From: Tenebrio molitor
Taxonomy: Eukaryota > Arthropoda > Insecta > Coleoptera > Tenebrionidae
Assembly (NCBI RefSeq): GCF_963966145.1
Contig: NC_091052.1
Span: 4,712,001-4,776,000, forward strand
Length of the DNA: 64,000 nt
Direction of reading: 5' to 3'
Shown: positions 12,978 to 22,973 of the stretch, one piece after another
Layout of the letters: each line of letters starts with the position of its first letter
How positions within the stretch are numbered: position 1 is the stretch's first letter
Made by a program: the position numbers and the translations under genes
Notes under the pieces: model-generated
Databases searched by the model: none
What the model saw: the letters and a program-made list of their open reading frames with translations, nothing else
What the model was told of the DNA's origin: nothing

Positions 12978-13729
12978 ATTTGGTGTATAAAGTAAAATTA
13001 ATAAAGCAATCAATTAGCAATAAAAAATATTAGCAAAGTTAGGTTATGTTTTACAACATTCAAATACCTAGGGAATTTTTGTTTTTAAGGTTGCTACCAA
13101 ATAATATTGTCTAGTTTAGCTTCGGAATTCAAATAACATTTTGTATTTTATTCTAAATTATTAGGTATATTCGTAAATGAAACTAAATTATTACATTATA
13201 TTTAGATTGTTTCATTAAGTATTTACATTTAAGGATTATACAATTTTTATTGGTTATCTTGTGGTCTAATGGCGAGTTACCATTATGGACCTACCCTATT
13301 TTTTACCGAATTTTTCTTATATTGAAAACTACCAAGTGAAAAAGAACTTGAAAAACTTGGTGGCAGTTCTAAAACGTGTGCTTATATTGGAAAAAAAAAT
13401 GTTTATAGAAAACAAATGGGAATATGGTGTAAAATGTATGTGGATTAACAAAAAACTAAAGAGAAAAACGACATCCAACTATTTAATAAAAATAACGAGT
13501 ATATTTGGATGATCTTTATTTTATAAAAATAAATGATTCAAATTACATGATAGATAGATAGGTGTATACCATTATCGTTCCAATAATTTTTATAAAAAAA
13601 TTAACTGTAATGCAAATTATGTTTTTCTAGTTTCCCTGTGTTGCTACTTTTTCTTGCGTGTTATTTATCATTTCTTACAATTTCCTATATTAGATGCAAC
13701 TTGCGTTTCTTCTGCATTGACCTCTAGAA
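12978..13729. other. Intergenic, EME1 5' side
   Basis: AT-rich with no supported gene. A plus-strand frame at 13285-13512 encodes a Lys/Asn-rich low-complexity peptide with no splice partners or homology I recognise. The EME1 promoter should lie just above 12977, but no clear motif is visible. Confidence 0.45.
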
Positions 13730-14375
13730 TTAATACGCATACACATACGGGGAATTGTAACCATATCCTGAAAATATGAAAATCAATTTATTAGGTGGAT
13801 TACTACGACTTATTTAAATCAATCAAACCATATGAATAATAGGGTGACGAGTAGTAGCTACTTGAATAATACGGTACATAACCGTACGAGGGATAAACCC
13901 ATTGCGGCTTTGGATCAGGAACAGGAGCAGGAGCCGCAAAGCAAACACTTGCGACAGCAACTGCCAGAATGAGTATCTAAAAAATAATGTGCACTATAAT
14001 TAATTAAAAAAATTCTCTTAAATAATATTTGCGTGTACACGTTTTCGCACGATTATTATAGACGCCTTAAAAAGTAAATTCATTAGTGCGTGTCACATAA
14101 TTATTAATTTAAAAAGAAGTATGCATGTCAACACAATTAGTATTATTATTTTTATCATCCGCAACGTTATTGTTGCGACAACAATATAAGCCACCCAGGA
14201 TAATGATGTAAACTCACTTGCCGATTTAATTACTTATCTATAAATTAAATGAATTCAAACATGATTGTACAATACAATACTATGTATTATGAATTCTATA
14301 TTATTATTATATTGTGAAATTTTCAGCCATAAACTGTATAAAAGGAATATAACTTACCGTAACAATAATCTTCAT
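13730..14375 (-). CDS. Small secreted Tyr-rich peptide (67 aa)
   Basis: Three exons in reading order: 14375-14358 (six codons, MKIIVT), 13976-13829 and 13767-13730; 204 nt in phase, ending VYAY-stop. The first roughly 20 residues form a typical signal peptide (hydrophobic run ILILAVAVASVCFA, then AAPAPVP). The mature part, about 47 residues, is dominated by Tyr, Ser, Pro and Gly (PSYGYVPYYSSSYYSSPYY), with no Cys. This composition is typical of insect cuticular, chorion or silk-associated low-complexity peptides, which can be Tyr-crosslinked; the actual role is unknown. A TATA box 69 bp upstream supports a real, probably strongly transcribed gene. No chitin-binding RR consensus is present. 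Confidence 0.8.
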
Positions 14376-14413
14376 TGTTGTCAAAGTTATGTGGCTATGT
14401 GGCAGTGAGGTGT

Positions 14414-14453
14414 CAGACTAACAGATTCACCTTGTGCTATTTTTATTTATATA
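14414..14453 (-). promoter_or_regulatory. TATA box and start-site region of the Tyr-rich peptide gene
   Basis: Read on the minus strand, TATATAAATA (14453-14444) is followed about 30 bp later by TTAGTCTGAC (near 14418), the spacing expected from TATA box to transcription start. It lies 40-80 bp upstream of the ATG at 14375. Confidence 0.6.
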
Positions 14454-15830
14454 CGTATCATTCATATTATTTTCATTCAAAGTTCCTGTTGGAGGTGTGA
14501 AGCTATCAATATTTAATAGATTTTCAGTCACATATAAAACCCTCTTAGTATGTAAAGCACACAAAATGATGTAATCTGTTTACAATAGCATTTTTTTCAT
14601 TGTATCCTGATGAGTAGATTTATCGCCTGATTAATACCTAATGTCGATTGAATTTCTTTATAAGCTGTTGTCACCCACTAAACTGCTGCAATATCCTACC
14701 TAAAAATGTTTCAGTTGCCTTGAAATTTCTTACATATTTGGCATAGGAATGGCTACGTTTCAAGAACTCGAGGGAGGTATATACGATCTCGTCCTTGTAC
14801 CAGAGACATCAATAATATTTGAATAAAAATGTTCTTCATAAAAATTGACATAAATATTGCTACTATATGGGGTCTGTTCAGAACAATTTTATTTTTAGGT
14901 ACAAAATCAATAAATTTTAGAATTACATATTAAAAATGAGGCATATTTAAATGAATTCTTGACAAAAAAAAAATTCTGTTATAATAAAAATTATTTGACG
15001 CATACAAATTTTCGGGACGCGTCATTCAGAAAGAAAAAAGTTAGGTACTTACATTTTTAGAATGTAAAAATCATTCTGCCCTGTGTTTAAGACAGGGTAT
15101 TAAAAAAATAACTAAATAAATGGAGAGCACACAGTTGACCAAAGTGTCCCAGAAAGGGACTAGTGTCCTGTATACCAAAGTTGTTCACCTGCTAATAAAT
15201 TAGGTTAATTTCTTTTCGATTTAGAGTTTAGAAATGAATTATTTAATAATGCAACAACCGCAGAGACAAAGCAAAGATGTCTATGTGAAAATCTTACGAA
15301 AAAATGTATGGCGAGTTGCTGGAGTCTATTCAGTCATGAAGCGTCTTTGACTAGTGCATTCTCTAACTTGTTGAATAGAACAATAATAATTTTTGTGAAC
15401 TTTACTTCACATGATTTGAGTAGTGAGTTTTTGATAATGTGTTACAAGACTTTTAAATATGTTTGTTTTCAAGTAACATTAATTAAATGAATAATATTTA
15501 TGTCGCAATTCATAGATTTATCCACAATTGGGCAGGCGATACCTTCTACGAACGAAGAGCATTAATATAAATATGTTTTTGGTGAAAATGAACAAAAAAA
15601 AGGGGAAACCAGGGGGCGAAGACCGACTCTTATTTCGAACGCTCTAACTATTATGCCGCCCACGGTCTACCTACAGGAAGGTTTCTTCGGGTTTCGCCGC
15701 GTTTTCCAAAGGAAAAATGGCGTGATGAGGACACAAAAAAAGGTTAACAAAAAAAACTGATACAAAACGAGATGCTCGTTTCCAGGCAAGGTTACTGGCC
15801 GACAGATAACGAACCCTAAGTGAAAAAAAA
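14454..15830. other. Intergenic
   Basis: No supported gene. The segment at about 15600-15670, read on the minus strand, has a tRNA-like A-box word (TAGTTAGAGCG) but no proper B-box or cloverleaf; it may be a decayed tRNA-derived SINE or an unrelated transposon fragment. Other open frames here are short and unsupported. Confidence 0.4.
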
Positions 15831-16760
15831 TTATACAGGGTGTTATGGAAGTCCATTTAGAAACTCTAACCACAAAGAGAACTTGTCAAAAGAATCAACA
15901 TTTTTATTTACCATTTTTTTCGAAAATGTGACGTTGTAGAGTTAAAATTAAAAATAGATGGAACCCCAAAAATCGCACACGCCTATGGTATTACGGTTTA
16001 CACGTTCATTCATTATAAAGGACTAAAAAAAAAGATATAAACGGGTAGATTTTCTTTGGTAAAAACTAACATTAAAAAAAGCACGACGAGTTGTTAGTAG
16101 TTGGGCTAGGTTAGTAACACATAAATTTACCTCATTGATTATTATTGAAGCTATAATACATTTTCAAAATACCTTCCTGCGTTGTCAATACAGGCTTGTG
16201 CCCTTCGTGCCATAGACTCTTGTGTCCGAACTGGCATCATAGGAGAAATCCTATGTCACTTACGTAACACGAGTGGTTATAGTTCTTCAATAGTGTCAAC
16301 CGGGGTAACGTACACTAATTGTTTCATTTGTCCCCACAAGAAAAAAATCACATGGATTTAAATCAGGTGACCGAGCTGGCCATAAAAAGGGGCCATACCG
16401 ACCAATCCACTTTTCCCCAAAATTGTTATTTAACCAATTTAACAAAAGCGAAATTTATCGACAGTGAAAATGAACGTGTCCGTGAAAGTGATGTAAAACA
16501 CTAATGATTTCGGTAAACATGCGATAAGTTTTTTGGGTAAAAACTTGTAAAAACTAAACCAAGCAAAAACTTTCATATTTTTCATTGCGATTATTTTGAA
16601 ATGGAAAGTTAAAACAAAATGGAAAGTGATTTTAATGTGCGGGGTGTGAAATAGGGGGCTGGAAAATTATTTAAAAAAAAATGCTTTTAGAGCTCAGCCA
16701 TTCGGAAAAAAAAATCATTTTGCCCCCGCCGTATACAGGCAATAGAAAACAAAAGATAAA
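15831..16760 (-). pseudogene. Decayed IS630/Tc1/mariner-like transposase relic 1
   Basis: On the minus strand around 16460-16320 a frame reads WPARSPDLNPCDFF, the signature block around the second catalytic Asp of IS630/Tc1/mariner-type transposases. Downstream, in shifted frames, comes a QLVYVTPVDTIEEL-like block (about 16330-16270) and then RTQESMARRAQACIDNAG and YFENV (about 16235-16165), the usual C-terminal region. Stops and frameshifts separate the pieces and no full reading frame survives. An ACAGGGTGTTATGGAAGTCC-type terminus begins near 15835, resembling element ends of this group. A matching other end is not certain; CCGTATACAGG near 16728 is a candidate. Confidence 0.75.
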
Positions 16761-17099
16761 ATGATTTTGTTCTGCAAACGGTTATCTTTTATCTAGAATT
16801 TATTCAACTATGACTACAACTTTAAAAACTAATGATTTTACCTAAAATCTGTAGATATCAAATAGGTTTTCCTTTTTTCTTTTCTGAATGATATATCTGG
16901 AAATTGGGTTGTGTAAAAAAATTGAATTAATTATGATTAATTATGATTATTCGTGAAAGTTTGAAAGTCGTAGTGTGTTTTCGTCGGAGTAGTTGTTGGT
17001 GAAGATTGGGCCCCCCTTCGCGATTTCTTAAATCGATCGATGCAAGAAGCAAGATTTATCGCACATCTTCGTGGGTTCCGCTAATAAGTTTGCAAATCG

Positions 17100-17255
17100 A
17101 AGTTGGTGGTTTATCGCGCATCTGCCTGTAGGCGGGCGTTCCTCGTGCTTTCGGCGTCGCGACGGCAAACGTATCGACCTGACGCATGCACTGCGTCAGT
17201 AGTGTGTCTTCGACTCTCGCAAGCTCTAGCAGCGGGATGCTGTGCTCTAAGCAGC
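17100..17255 (+). promoter_or_regulatory. GC-rich 5' leader of the CAP-domain gene
   Basis: The sequence changes abruptly from AT-rich to GC-rich at about 17000 and stays so through the first coding exon. The frame of the CAP protein stays open from about 17103 but contains no ATG until 17256, so this part is read as 5' UTR. No TATA box is visible. A CGATCGAT palindrome near 17033 may be part of the promoter. Confidence 0.4.
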
Positions 17256-20200
17256 ATGGAGCTGCCCCGTATAGCTTCTCAGACCTCGATCTGTCCCCCC
17301 AGCATCCAACTGTTGACGGAGTACACCAAGCCCCGGACTCCGGTCAGCAAGAGGCTGCTGAGTGCTACCAGTCAACCAGCTGAACCGCAATTTGCTATTC
17401 TTCCATCCGCACCAGCCTACCAACCCAGTCGCAAGCGCGAGGAAGCACGTGCTCTGCAGAATCTGAGGAGAAGACTGCAAGCTGTCCGCGTTCTCCAGGC
17501 TAACAAAGCCGAACCCATCGAAGCGTCCTGTGCCAATAATAATGTTAGTCCTGCCGATTTAGACAATAGAGCAGACCTTCTCCAAAAGGTAAGGACCATT
17601 CGGACAGACGCATCATCTTAAAATACCCTCTTCTACGTTGCTGTAACAAAAATAAACCCAAGATTAATTGTAAAATGTTGATCTTCTTCAAGAACAACAC
17701 GAGAGCGTACTGAACAAGAAAGTTTCTCAAAACGTCGATGACACGTAAAAGAGTTTGCTGAAAAAAACTTCCAGCTTTGCATTCGTCGGAAGTTGCGTTG
17801 TTGAGGTCAAGTATTAGTTGTTTACGGGTGGTTCTCTGACCCCCATTCAATAAATTAACAAACGCTTAAAGATTATATCTCTTTCTCGTGAAATACCAAG
17901 TAGCAATTTTTCGCCCTGAAACACGTTTCTGTTTGTTTGTTTGTGCATTTTATTCAAACAACAAAGCAATGAAATCAGCATAGTACAACGACCCCAACTC
18001 TTTTTCTTATATTTTATCTAATTCTGTTTATTTACCAACAAAGCACTGACTTGCCTGTCTTAAACTTGTTGTTATTAATTTCTCTTGTGTTTTATGACTC
18101 CTGTACCGATTCAGTTGTTTAACAATTACGTCCAGTGAGCAGAAAAAGTAAGTTTTAACAATGACAATAAATGTAAATGAAATACAAATATCAAATAATA
18201 GAATACATTTTTATTTAGGACGTAGTCAGATGGCGTGAATTAATTAAATAAATCTAATAAAGAAAGCTCTTGTTTCAGTAAATATAAATTATCCCTTTAT
18301 TTATTTATCTGTTTACATATGTGGTTTAAACAATTTGGTTGTATATTATTTTTTTGCATATCGTATTGAAGGTGCCACTTTTTTACACGCCAAATCGTAG
18401 TGAAAGTAGCCCTTTTTTACACGAAAAATCATAGTGAAAGTAGTACTTTTTTGCATCATTTTATTCCATCTCCTTGGAGATGATTGTCAAAGAATACCTT
18501 TATTTTGTAATTTTTCATAAATCCGTTTAGACCAAATTTCTCAGCTTTTTTCGATATGCAAAAAAATAGCAACACGTTGTGAAAGTCTCTTTTTTCACTT
18601 ATTTGCTTGATGAACTCGGGCTACGCCCTCGTTGATCAATCTGCAAATTCGTGAAAAAAAGTATGACTTTCATAACTAGTTGTACAAATAACTATTGCCT
18701 ATTTACTCTCAAGAGTTGTCTGTAAATATTTAATAAATTTTTGTTCAGTTAAAAGGTTTGTTCAAATGTTAAAAACTACATCACAAGGTGTAAAATGACA
18801 ATAATTAAAATATATCGATAGAGGATGACGCACCAGTTTTTCATATATTTTTTCAACAAATACATATCAAGACATTTGAAGATGATTTAAAAATTCAAAA
18901 TTCACTTCATTGCGACGTGTGATCGATGGTAATGAAGAGCAAATGAGAGTGAAATTATAAAAAGCTAGAACAAAAACGATTACCACGTAAGAAATTTGAC
19001 ACTGACACTGAATTGTGTCGAAAAAACGGACCTTATTCACAGTAAAAGCGGAAAATGTCCTTGATGCGTGATATACACGCCTGTGCGCTCCATTGATGCA
19101 CTGGCCCTTGAAAAAACTTCACAATCTTCTCGAATTTGGGCAAATTACGACTGCCATAACTTGTTCAGTTAGTTTTTCCACCGAATCTATCGGCTGGCTA
19201 TAGACTAGCTGTTTTAAATGCCCCCATAGAAAAAATCACAAGATTTAAATCCGGAGATCTTGACGGCCAAAGTAAATCCTGCCTCATCGGTAAATAAAAT
19301 AACACGTAAAAATTCTGGTTGAAGATTTTCCCAACAGTTTTTCACAAAACTTTTGTCGCCGCACGTCATCTCCTGGTTGCAGGGCTTGTATTTTTTGGAC
19401 GTGATAAGGATGAAGGCCTTGTTCTTTTAAAGTGCGCCATACTACATACTACTGCCTGGAAACTGTTCCCGGTACAGTATTCGCGTTGCCACCCGCTAGA
19501 CCGTACGCGAGTACCATATCCGTTAATTCCACGTTTGTAAAATTTGGCATTTTAAACGATTTAATAACAAATACACGATTATTAATACATTGCTAAACTG
19601 CACCATTTGTCGCGCTGCACAAATAACTGACCAACCCAATCTCCGATAAGAAGATCCTTTTTTGCCATACAGGAGTGTATGAAGCGTGTAAAAAGCGAGG
19701 TGTCGCTTTTTCTTTACTATCCTTTTTTTATTTCTACTATGAAACCAAGACGGTGGCGTGTCGACAATCTACTGTCTAAATTGCCATGCCATTTGTTCAC
19801 GTATTCTTCCGTTTTTCAAAAAACGCATATTTTTCCATTGATGCGGGAGTATTCAGTACTTGCGGGTTTAAATATTTCCGTGTAGATATTTTGATTACAG
19901 CCTGTATAACTTATCCTTCAACTGAAACGTAGTTTTGTAAACTTCTTTGTAATTAACTTGTTTCCCTTATTATATTAATGATGTTTATTCACTGCAGTTC
20001 CTGGTTTAAATTAATTGGATAAAGTATCCCGTCAAAGCTGAACTTCGCGCTTTGTACAACTTTTTAACAAATAACACTAATTAAAAAGGAAAATGTTTGA
20101 ACAGCTGTTTGAAAGCATTAAGTACTACCCAAACTACCCACATAAGTCCTATTGGGCGTGCTTTCTTTTTTGCATTAATTGGATTTAATGAACAGCTCAA

Positions 20201-22973
20201 TTTTAATATAATAGTAGATACCCACACCGCGATTCCTTGGTTAAAATGTAATTCCAAAAGGTTTAACTTTAAGCTTCTATTTGCGTAGTTCACGAGTCTA
20301 ATTCTTTGTTTTTTGCGTCATAAAATGTCGTTTTAAACCTCCAAAAATAAACTTTTAACCAAACCTGTCTCCAATAAATTGTGGCAACATTGAACATGAA
20401 AGGTTATCATGATAGCAACATGAAGTAACTCACGTACACAAATTTTTGGTTGAAATTTGTGACGCCTGCAGACCACAACAGACCAAATCTAAAACCTTGT
20501 GGTTTATTCAATCTCAGATCGTATCTGATCGGTTTTTTGTTAATTAAATATTACCCAATTTATTTCAACATCTAGTTTAGGAAGTTCTAATGATGCAAAA
20601 GACCCAATTCATTTATTTATCGGAATTAGATTAATTTGCATACAAAGATATGCAAATAAGCTGGATTCGTACACGCTATATCGCGATTAAACGGAATTCG
20701 TGACCGTGGATTTGTTATGCATTTAATGCAGTCATTTAAATTAAACAACCCCTCAGTAACCTTTAAATGAGCGATTTGTTAGATAAATTGGTGCAAGGGT
20801 TGAGAACCACAAGGTCTGGTATTTTAAAACGACACCCACGATATGTTAATTTCAGTGTGTTTAATTTCTGAAGGATTTGCGTCTTTTCCAAATCCAAGAC
20901 TTTCAAATGTGATGGCGCAGTACTAGTCAAATATTATTAATGGCAAGATTCTTGTATTTCGTACAAGTGTTGTTTATTTAAATGTTGTCCGCAGTTTTTA
21001 TGTTTAAATTATACATAAAACGGTATTTTATTCAGTTTGTTGGAGGAAAGGAAAATTTTGCCTCAAATTCGCCCCGTACGTATAAATTATACACTGTTTT
21101 CGGTACGCAACGAACTGTCTCAGATTCGGAGGAACTTATTAATGATTTATTTGTAATAAACACGCAATTTTGACGGTTCCACCCTAAGCTAGAAAAGCTG
21201 TAAGTCTTTCGTTCATGTGAAGTGCCACGTAAAAACGAGACACAGCTTTGTAATGAGATTACATTTTGATAGGAGAAATGGCCAATTTCAAAGCTTTCGA
21301 CTAAATTACTCCATTAATGGGTTCACTCTTGTGCAAAGACGAATTACCGCTAATTGGGTGGGTTGAATGCGTTCCAGTTCAATCGCTAATAATCTAACGA
21401 CCAATCAGCAATTCGCGCTTCGACTTGAATGCGTTTAACCGTAGATTCACATCTGAAAGCTCTTGAAATGCGAAGACCGCCGTAATCATGCAAATGCAGT
21501 GCAATTTGTTTACTCAAATGTCAAGGTCGGGCTTTCAGATATTTCGACAGATATACCGTTATTGATGGTTTTCAGCTGACAGCCTCTATGAAAATTCCCT
21601 TTTTTATTGGTGTGAAGACGTGCGTGTCTGAGCTTTGTATTTCTTGCGAATCTAATCGGCGAAATTAATTGGGAACACGCTCGATTTTTTGCAGATTCTG
21701 AGCAACAGACCCGTCAGTATGGTACTAGATATATCGGATCTGACCACAGCTTGGAAGGACAGCGATTTCATAACGGATTGTCTTTGTTGGCACAACGTCT
21801 ACAGGCAGAGGCACGGCTCTCCAGCTTTGTCTATGTCCTCCGAGGTAAAGTTTTCGACCGGAAGCGATACATTTTACGGCGCTTTCTGTCGCTGCCGATA
21901 TGTTTGTTTTATCTTTTCGTTTTATTGCGCTTGTGTTATAGCCGAATCATGACCCATAAGATCAAACCCAAACGGAGAATAAAAGATATTTTTTTAATAT
22001 AACTCGGATATAAATGTATATTGCCAATAAAGAAACCAATAGTGCTGCTACTACGGTTTCGTACGAAGTTTAATCGTGTTTGTTTTCTTCGCAGATTTTA
22101 CCCTCGCTGTGTAATAGAAGACGTAAAATATTCTTTACTGCACTAATTGTAACCTTTAGGGATATTTAACCTTTGCCGGGCATGAAGGGCGAATGCGCAA
22201 ATCAAAATTTCATTTGATCTAAAATTTAATTTTTGCGATATTCGGACTGCACAAAGGGCATCGTATCTATTTGCATAATGAAATTTTTTGCAAGTAAAGT
22301 TCGCGTTTCGCGGAATACCCAAATGGTGGATGCGCCGGGTCGCTCCTCAAATTTGATACTTCCAATAGGGACTTTTTTCTGGATTATTAATAAAAATTTC
22401 GCAGCTGTGCTACCTTGCACAAACCTGGGCCAACCATCTCGCCCACACCAACCGATTTTACTACAGGTACGACAAAGAACTCGGTCAGAACCTGTTCTGC
22501 AGACCCTCGAACGTGCTGGTCAGCGACGTGACAGGTGAGCAGCGACTGTTGATTCGAATTTTGGTGATCCTTATCGTTTTCAGGACAAGAAGTTGCCACT
22601 TACTGGTATCGTGCCGTTCGTCAGTACGATTTCAGGAAAGAGCCGGACATTCTACATGCAAATGTTAATGCAGGTATGTGCGTCGAGTGTGTCGCGTGAT
22701 GGTTTAACAAATTTTCTTGAAGGTCACTTCACGCAGTTGGTGTGGGCAGCTTCTCGACATTTCGGCATCGGGAAGGCCCGCTCCAGGTCCGGGAAGATCG
22801 TTGTTGTTGCTCACTATGCTCCAGCCGGGAATATTTCAGGAGCTTACCTTGAAAATGTGCTTCCTCCGTCGGCGGAATATTTCACGCTGCCTCCCGTGCC
22901 CCAGAATCGGTACGTCGTGCCCAGTGACGGCTCCACTTCCGACTCCGGCAGGAGCATCTCCGAGAGTACTTGA
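17256..22973 (+). CDS. GAPR-1-like CAP/SCP-domain protein with long N-terminal extension
   Basis: Exons 17256-17588, 21695-21844, 22405-22534, 22584-22673 and 22723-22973 (954 nt, 317 aa); all junctions are in phase, with consensus donors including AAAAG/GTAAGG. Exon 1 (111 aa) is Pro/Arg/Ser/Ala-rich, GC-rich and without a signal peptide. The CAP domain spans about residues 130-285: CLCWHNVYRQRHGSPAL, LCYLAQTWANHLAHT, ELGQNLF, EVATYWYRAV, then GHFTQLVW (CAP signature) and a YAPAGN...ENVLPP end very like vertebrate GAPR-1 (GLIPR2), a protein on the cytosolic face of Golgi membranes. Of the conserved pocket residues, His144, Glu207 and His236 are present, but the usual Glu of GENL is Gln189. 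A 30-aa Ser-rich tail follows. Joining exon 1 to the CAP exons rests on phase and donor/acceptor quality across 4.1 kb, so exon 1 is less certain than the rest. Confidence 0.85.
18361..18704 (+). repeat. Dispersed repeat with ~32-bp tandem units, copy 1
   Basis: The repeat opens with imperfect tandem units of about 32 bp, each like ATCGTAGTGAAAGTAG followed by a CTTTTTT-ACACG box. It continues through TTGCATCATTTTATTC, CTCCTTGGAG, TTTTTCATAAATCC, AGACCAAATTTCTC, GATATGCAAAAAAATAG, GATCAATCTGCAAATTC and TTGTACAAATAACTAT. The same order of blocks occurs at 33443-34083. No coding capacity. The GTGAAAG...CTTTTTTCAC halves form short inverted repeats, suggesting a DNA-transposon-derived sequence. 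Confidence 0.8.
19075..19570 (-). pseudogene. Decayed IS630/Tc1/mariner-like transposase relic 2
   Basis: On the minus strand around 19290-19240 the sequence encodes WPSRSPDLN, after which one base appears lost, so that CDFF and a following YGG appear in another frame. A QLVYSQPIDSVEKLTEQV-like block follows (about 19220-19150), then a degenerate AQACI segment (about 19090). The order of blocks matches relic 1, but the two are clearly divergent. It lies inside the CAP gene intron. A TE-end-like ACAGCCTGTATAAC lies near 19898. Confidence 0.75.

Larger units (their letters stand above)
17589..21694 (+). other. First intron of the CAP-domain gene (4.1 kb)
   Basis: Bounded by AAAAG/GTAAGG and TTTTTTGCAG/A. 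It holds a dispersed repeat at about 18361-18704 and a transposase relic at about 19075-19570. Open frames inside it (19319-19540, 19679-19885, 20081-20293, 20982-21173) show no family motif. An unseen small exon cannot be excluded. Confidence 0.55.

Noticed and set aside
15600..15670. tRNA gene
   Set aside because: Only an A-box-like word is present; no matching B-box, anticodon arm or acceptor stem can be drawn.
17247..17850. Minus-strand frames opposite the CAP gene first exon
   Set aside because: GC-rich coding sequence often leaves open antisense frames; the plus frame has an ATG, a perfect donor and an in-phase partner exon.
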